The position numbers and the translations under genes were made by a program. The notes beneath the pieces are model-generated. The model did not search any database. It was given only the letters and a program-made list of their open reading frames with translations, and had not been told where the DNA came from. From Kineococcus terrestris (lineage in GTDB: Bacteria > Actinomycetota > Actinomycetes > Actinomycetales > Kineococcaceae), in the NCBI RefSeq assembly GCF_041020765.1, contig NZ_JBEUEJ010000017.1: 64,000 nt of DNA, one strand, 5' to 3'. Shown one piece after another: positions 61,337-64,000 of this stretch (the stretch's first letter is position 1; every line of letters starts with the position of its first letter).

Positions 61337-62470
61337 TCAGGCCCGATCCGGGGCGGCGTCACCCGAGGGGCCGAAGCGCTCCCGGAAGACGGCCGACCCC
61401 TCCGGGGCGTCGGCCAGCGTCATGCCGACACCGCCCTCGGGGACGTTGAAGTACGCCTGGTACCGGACGCGCTCGGAGGCCACCACGTCGGCCATCTGGT
61501 CGATGAACGCCGGGCTGTCGCCGCCGCCCTGGGTGTCGCCCTCGGCGACCATCGCCCACTCGGGGAAGCTGATCGGCTTGTCCACCGAGGCCGCGAAGTC
61601 GGCGACGTGCTGGACGCTGTTGACCTTCTCGCCCTTGGCCTGCCAGCGGGCGCCCGGGTCGATCGGGGCGATGTAGGAGTCGTAGACGTCCACGCCGATG
61701 ATGTCGACCCAGTCGTCACCGGGGTACATGTCCTCGATGGCGACGGAGTTCTGCGGGCCCTCGGCGATGTTGAAGTCGATCTCGAAGTCCGAGCCGTCGA
61801 CCTCCATCGCCATCACCGCGCGGCGGAAGTACTCCTTCCAGTCCTCGCGCTGCTCCTCGTCCTCGCCGATGTAGTGCGTCTCGTACCAGGTGCCGTTCAT
61901 CTCCCAGCCCAGCCGGACGATCGAGCTGCCCAGCCCGACGTCGACGAGGTTGCGGCCGAAGGTGCGCCAGTGCTCGTCGTACTCGCCGGCCGCACCGCGC
62001 GCCCGCCAGTCCGACGGCGGGTCCTTCGGGACCATCGCCGTGGAGATGACGAGCGTGTGCTCGTCGGGGTCGTCGGCCACCCAGCCGGCCCAGTCCTGCC
62101 CGGACGGGGCGTCGATCGCGAACCACGGGCCGGTGATCGCGTTCCAGTCCGTCTCCGAGCCGAAGACGACCACGCAGTCCAGCGGCCGGCCCAGCCAGTC
62201 CTCGAAGTCGTCGGCCACCGAGACCGTGTGCGTCTGCACCCCGACCCACTTGGTGTCCAGCTGCGCGGCGGGCACGTGCGGGCGCGGCGTCCACGGCCGC
62301 GGCTGCGTGCGCCGCGGCTCGTCGTCGTCGGAGGCCAGCCACCAGGCGCCGCCGCCGAGGAGGGCCGCGCCGCCCAGCCCGGCGCCGAGGAACCAGCGCC
62401 GCCGGTGCGAGCGCGGCCGCGGCGGCTGCCCGCCCGTCGCCGGTACCTGCTGTCGCGTCGTGTCCACCAC
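61337..62470 (-). CDS. exported GH26-like glycosidase with Tat-like signal
   Basis: A 377-aa protein. The N-terminus has a twin-arginine-like signal HRRRWFLGAGLGGAALLGGGAWWL at about residues 22-45; it may be cut or remain as an anchor. A Pro/Arg/Asp linker follows. The catalytic domain (about 70-370) has IVRLGWEMNGTWYETHY with putative acid/base Glu190, and ISFPEWAMV with putative nucleophile Glu304. IIGVDVYDSY and MYPGDDWVD resemble the malectin-GH26 protein at 49-50.7 kb, so they are distant relatives. The start (GTG 62470) is uncertain. It is next to the flippase gene on the same strand. Confidence 0.83.
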   Translation of the reverse strand: MVDTTRQQVPATGGQPPRPRSHRRRWFLGAGLGGAALLGGGAWWLASDDDEPRRTQPRPWTPRPHVPAAQLDTKWVGVQTHTVSVADDFEDWLGRPLDCVVVFGSETDWNAITGPWFAIDAPSGQDWAGWVADDPDEHTLVISTAMVPKDPPSDWRARGAAGEYDEHWRTFGRNLVDVGLGSSIVRLGWEMNGTWYETHYIGEDEEQREDWKEYFRRAVMAMEVDGSDFEIDFNIAEGPQNSVAIEDMYPGDDWVDIIGVDVYDSYIAPIDPGARWQAKGEKVNSVQHVADFAASVDKPISFPEWAMVAEGDTQGGGDSPAFIDQMADVVASERVRYQAYFNVPEGGVGMTLADAPEGSAVFRERFGPSGDAAPDRA

Positions 62471-62821
62471 TGCGCGGCTCGCCTCCCCCTCAGGACGGGG
62501 ACCCCCCCGTCGTCGAACGTCGTCGCGCCTCCGCCGGCGGCGCCCCCCGGCACCGCCGTCCTCGCGGGGCGGCACTCGAAATCGTAGGCGAGTCGTGGAC
62601 ACCATGACGTGGCGTGAGAGTGGTCGATCCGGTCACATCGACCCGTCAGGAGCACCGTGACCACGCACCGCGTGAGGGCGGTCGACCGGGCGTGACGAAG
62701 AGGGCGTCCACCGGCCCCCTCCGCTGAGACGACGCTGAGAGCCCGGACCGGGCGGGACCCCGCGGCGGTGCGGCGATCGGGTGACGGCGGGAGCCGTCCC
62801 CGGGCCGCCTACAGTGCGGGC
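62471..62821. other. 351-base divergent gap
   Basis: Contains an inverted repeat GGTCGAT (62622-62628) and ATCGACC (62637-62643) with an 8-nt loop, and the -10 element at 62810-62815 of the methyltransferase gene. The reading frame of the GH26-like gene stays open to 62605 but its extra residues are Arg-rich and unlikely to be protein. Confidence 0.4.
62810..62815 (+). promoter_or_regulatory. -10 hexamer TACAGT of the methyltransferase gene
   Basis: TACAGT, 6-nt spacer, GTG 62822. Confidence 0.6.
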
Positions 62822-63532
62822 GTGGGACGGTTCGAGAACGTGGCCTCGCTCGCCGGACCGGCCGCGGGCGCCGTCGCCGTGGACCTGGCGTGCGGCTCCG
62901 GGCGCACCACCCGGGCCCTGCTGGCGGCCGGCGCGGGCACGGTCCACGCCGTCGACGTCGGCTCCGTCCTCGACGACGACCTGCTGCTCGACCCGCGCGT
63001 GCGCGCCCACATCTCCTCCCTGACGGCCCTGCCGCTGGAGGACGGCACCGCGGACGTGGCCGCCTCCGTCAACGCCGTCGAGCACCTCGACGACGTCGAC
63101 GCCCACCTGCGCGAGCTGCACCGCGTCCTGCGCCCCGGCGGGCGGGCCGTCCTGGCCCACTCCGACTGGGACACCGCGCTGTTCACCAGCGAGGACGACC
63201 AGCTCACCCGCCGGCTGCTCGACCGGTTCGTCGCGGCCGCGCCCGCCGCGGGCGCCGAGGTCGACGGCTTCGCCGGCCGCAAGCTCCTGCGCCACGCCGC
63301 GCGCAGCCCGTTCACCGTGGAGTCCGTGCACTCCTGGGCCGACCCGCACCGCCGCTTCGACGAGGGGTCGGTGGCCTGGAAGGTCGCCACCGCGGTCCTG
63401 GCCGCCGCCGGCGACGACCCCGACCTGGCGCCCGTGGCCGCCGGCTGGGTCGAGGGGCTGCGCCGCACCGCCCGGGCCGGGCAGTTCCTCTTCACCGTCA
63501 CCGACGTCGCCCTCGTGCTGCGCCGGGACTGA
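62822..63532 (+). CDS. class I SAM-dependent methyltransferase
   Basis: A 236-aa methyltransferase. Motif I is VAVDLACGSGRTTRALL (about 20-36), the acidic residue after beta-2 is in VHAVDVGS, and LPLEDGTADVAASVNAVEHLDDVDAHLREL matches motifs II and III of the Methyltransf_11 group. The phrase HLDDVDAHLRELHRVLRPGGRAVLAHSDWD resembles arsenite and sterol-type methyltransferases, but the substrate is unknown. Leaderless GTG start. It might methylate an end group of the nearby polysaccharide or act elsewhere. Confidence 0.88.
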   Translation: MGRFENVASLAGPAAGAVAVDLACGSGRTTRALLAAGAGTVHAVDVGSVLDDDLLLDPRVRAHISSLTALPLEDGTADVAASVNAVEHLDDVDAHLRELHRVLRPGGRAVLAHSDWDTALFTSEDDQLTRRLLDRFVAAAPAAGAEVDGFAGRKLLRHAARSPFTVESVHSWADPHRRFDEGSVAWKVATAVLAAAGDDPDLAPVAAGWVEGLRRTARAGQFLFTVTDVALVLRRD

Positions 63533-63630
63533 CGCGCGGCCGCCGCGGGTGCGGAACCCGCCGGGCCGCCGCACGGTTGTCCCCTGCGCGGACCGCACCG
63601 GGTCCGCGCGACGATCAGGAGGAGGACGGC

Positions 63631-63804
63631 GTGGCCGGTCTGGTGGGCAAGATCTCGGCGTTCCTGGCGACCCCGCAGGGGCGGCGGGCGACGAGCGAGG
63701 CGACGCGGCGGCTGCAGGCCGCCGCCAAGGACCCGGCGACGCGCCAGAAGGTCGACGCGGTGGTCGGGCAGGTCCGCCGGCGCTTCAGCTCCGGTCCGCG
63801 CTGA
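63631..63804 (+). CDS. 57-aa hypothetical protein
   Basis: A small, basic, probably helical protein: VAGLVGKISAFLATPQGRRATSEATRRLQAAAKDPATRQKVDAVVG. The alternation of Ala, Arg, Lys and Asp suggests a long amphipathic helix. No membrane segment or motif known to me. AGGAGGAGGA lies four nt before GTG, an excellent ribosome-binding site, which supports it as a real gene. It overlaps the convergent partial frame at the window's right edge by 20 nt. Confidence 0.75.
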   Translation: MAGLVGKISAFLATPQGRRATSEATRRLQAAAKDPATRQKVDAVVGQVRRRFSSGPR

Positions 63805-64000
63805 CGCCCGCGGGGCCCTCGCCGGGGTGCCCGGCGGGCGGCTCCCCGGCGGGCGGCTGGTCCGCGAGCGGTCGCTCCGCGGACGGCTGCTCGGCGGGCG
63901 GCTGATCGGCGGGCCGCGTCATCCAGCGCTCCGGGCCGGCGGCCGCGCGCGCGGCGCGCGCCCGCACCGCCTGCTCGGCCAGCAGCCGGGCCGCGGTCGC
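63785..64000 (-). CDS. partial reading frame with Pro-rich repeats, running off the right edge
   Basis: A C-terminal fragment of at least 71 residues; the frame stays open to base 64000, so the real start is probably outside the window. The visible part begins with Ala/Arg-rich helical sequence (AARLLAEQAVRARAARAAAG) and ends in imperfect Pro-rich repeats (ADQPPAEQPSAERP, ADQPPAGEPPAGHP). The product cannot be identified. It may be the disordered tail of a larger protein. Coding status is moderate because the repeat region is compositionally biased. Confidence 0.45.
   Translation of the reverse strand, partial: ATAARLLAEQAVRARAARAAAGPERWMTRPADQPPAEQPSAERPLADQPPAGEPPAGHPGEGPAGVSADRS

Noticed and set aside
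62471..62605. Upstream extension of the GH26-like gene to 62605
   Set aside because: The added 45 residues are Arg/Gly-rich and would bury the Tat-like signal deep inside the protein.

Overview
The window looks like chromosomal DNA of a very GC-rich actinobacterium. Family-level markers are Lsr2, ClpC, DisA next to RadA, the actinobacterial ribosomal protein bS22, a rex-hemA-hemC-hemD-hemB order, and many genes that start 6-7 nt after a TANNNT hexamer (leaderless mRNAs). Gene content and order fit Kineococcus or another Kineosporiaceae member. That placement is inference; no rRNA or tRNA gene is present to test it. About 61 genes are annotated, many coupled by 4-nt GTGA or ATGA overlaps.

Layout. 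0-8 kb: menA, a small unknown gene, then a minus-strand operon hemL - histidine phosphatase - tlpA - ccdA - resB - ccsB - DUF4229, which is system II cytochrome c maturation with tetrapyrrole and menaquinone functions. 8-10.3 kb: a secreted cutinase-type polyester hydrolase, divergent from a TetR gene with a palindromic operator between them. 10.2-16.4 kb: the haem operon rex-hemA-hemC-cobA/hemD-hemB, with a Rex-type operator upstream of rex. 16.5-24 kb: glutaredoxin-like protein, HAD phosphatase, bS22, an excisionase-type HTH protein, AcuC deacetylase, proC, a TIM-barrel isomerase, Ppx/GppA, a Cys-rich protein and a methyltransferase. 24-34.7 kb: PAS-GGDEF-EAL protein, radA, disA, mutY, an N-acetyltransferase and clpC with a ClgR-like site. 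34.8-41 kb: an ABC transporter, lsr2, lysS, panC and a DUF2520 protein.

41.2-63.5 kb is an envelope or exopolysaccharide region. A four-gene operon contains a glucose-1-phosphate cytidylyltransferase, an SDR epimerase, an RmlC-like epimerase and a SAF-domain oxidoreductase, and probably makes an unusual CDP-sugar. Around it lie four glycosyltransferase-type genes, a Wzz/CpsD-like protein whose ATPase has lost its Walker motifs, a Wzy-like polymerase, an acyltransferase, a Wzx-like flippase and two exported GH26-like glycosidases. A SulP permease and prfC sit among them. Together these could build, flip, polymerise, acylate and trim one surface polysaccharide.

Non-coding features include perfect or near-perfect terminator hairpins with 13-19 bp stems and no T-tract, two copies of a GTGATCATGGAYG palindromic repeat, an 18-bp perfect palindrome between two divergent promoters, and operators for Rex and probably ClgR and TetR. 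No CRISPR array, insertion sequence, prophage, tRNA or rRNA was seen.
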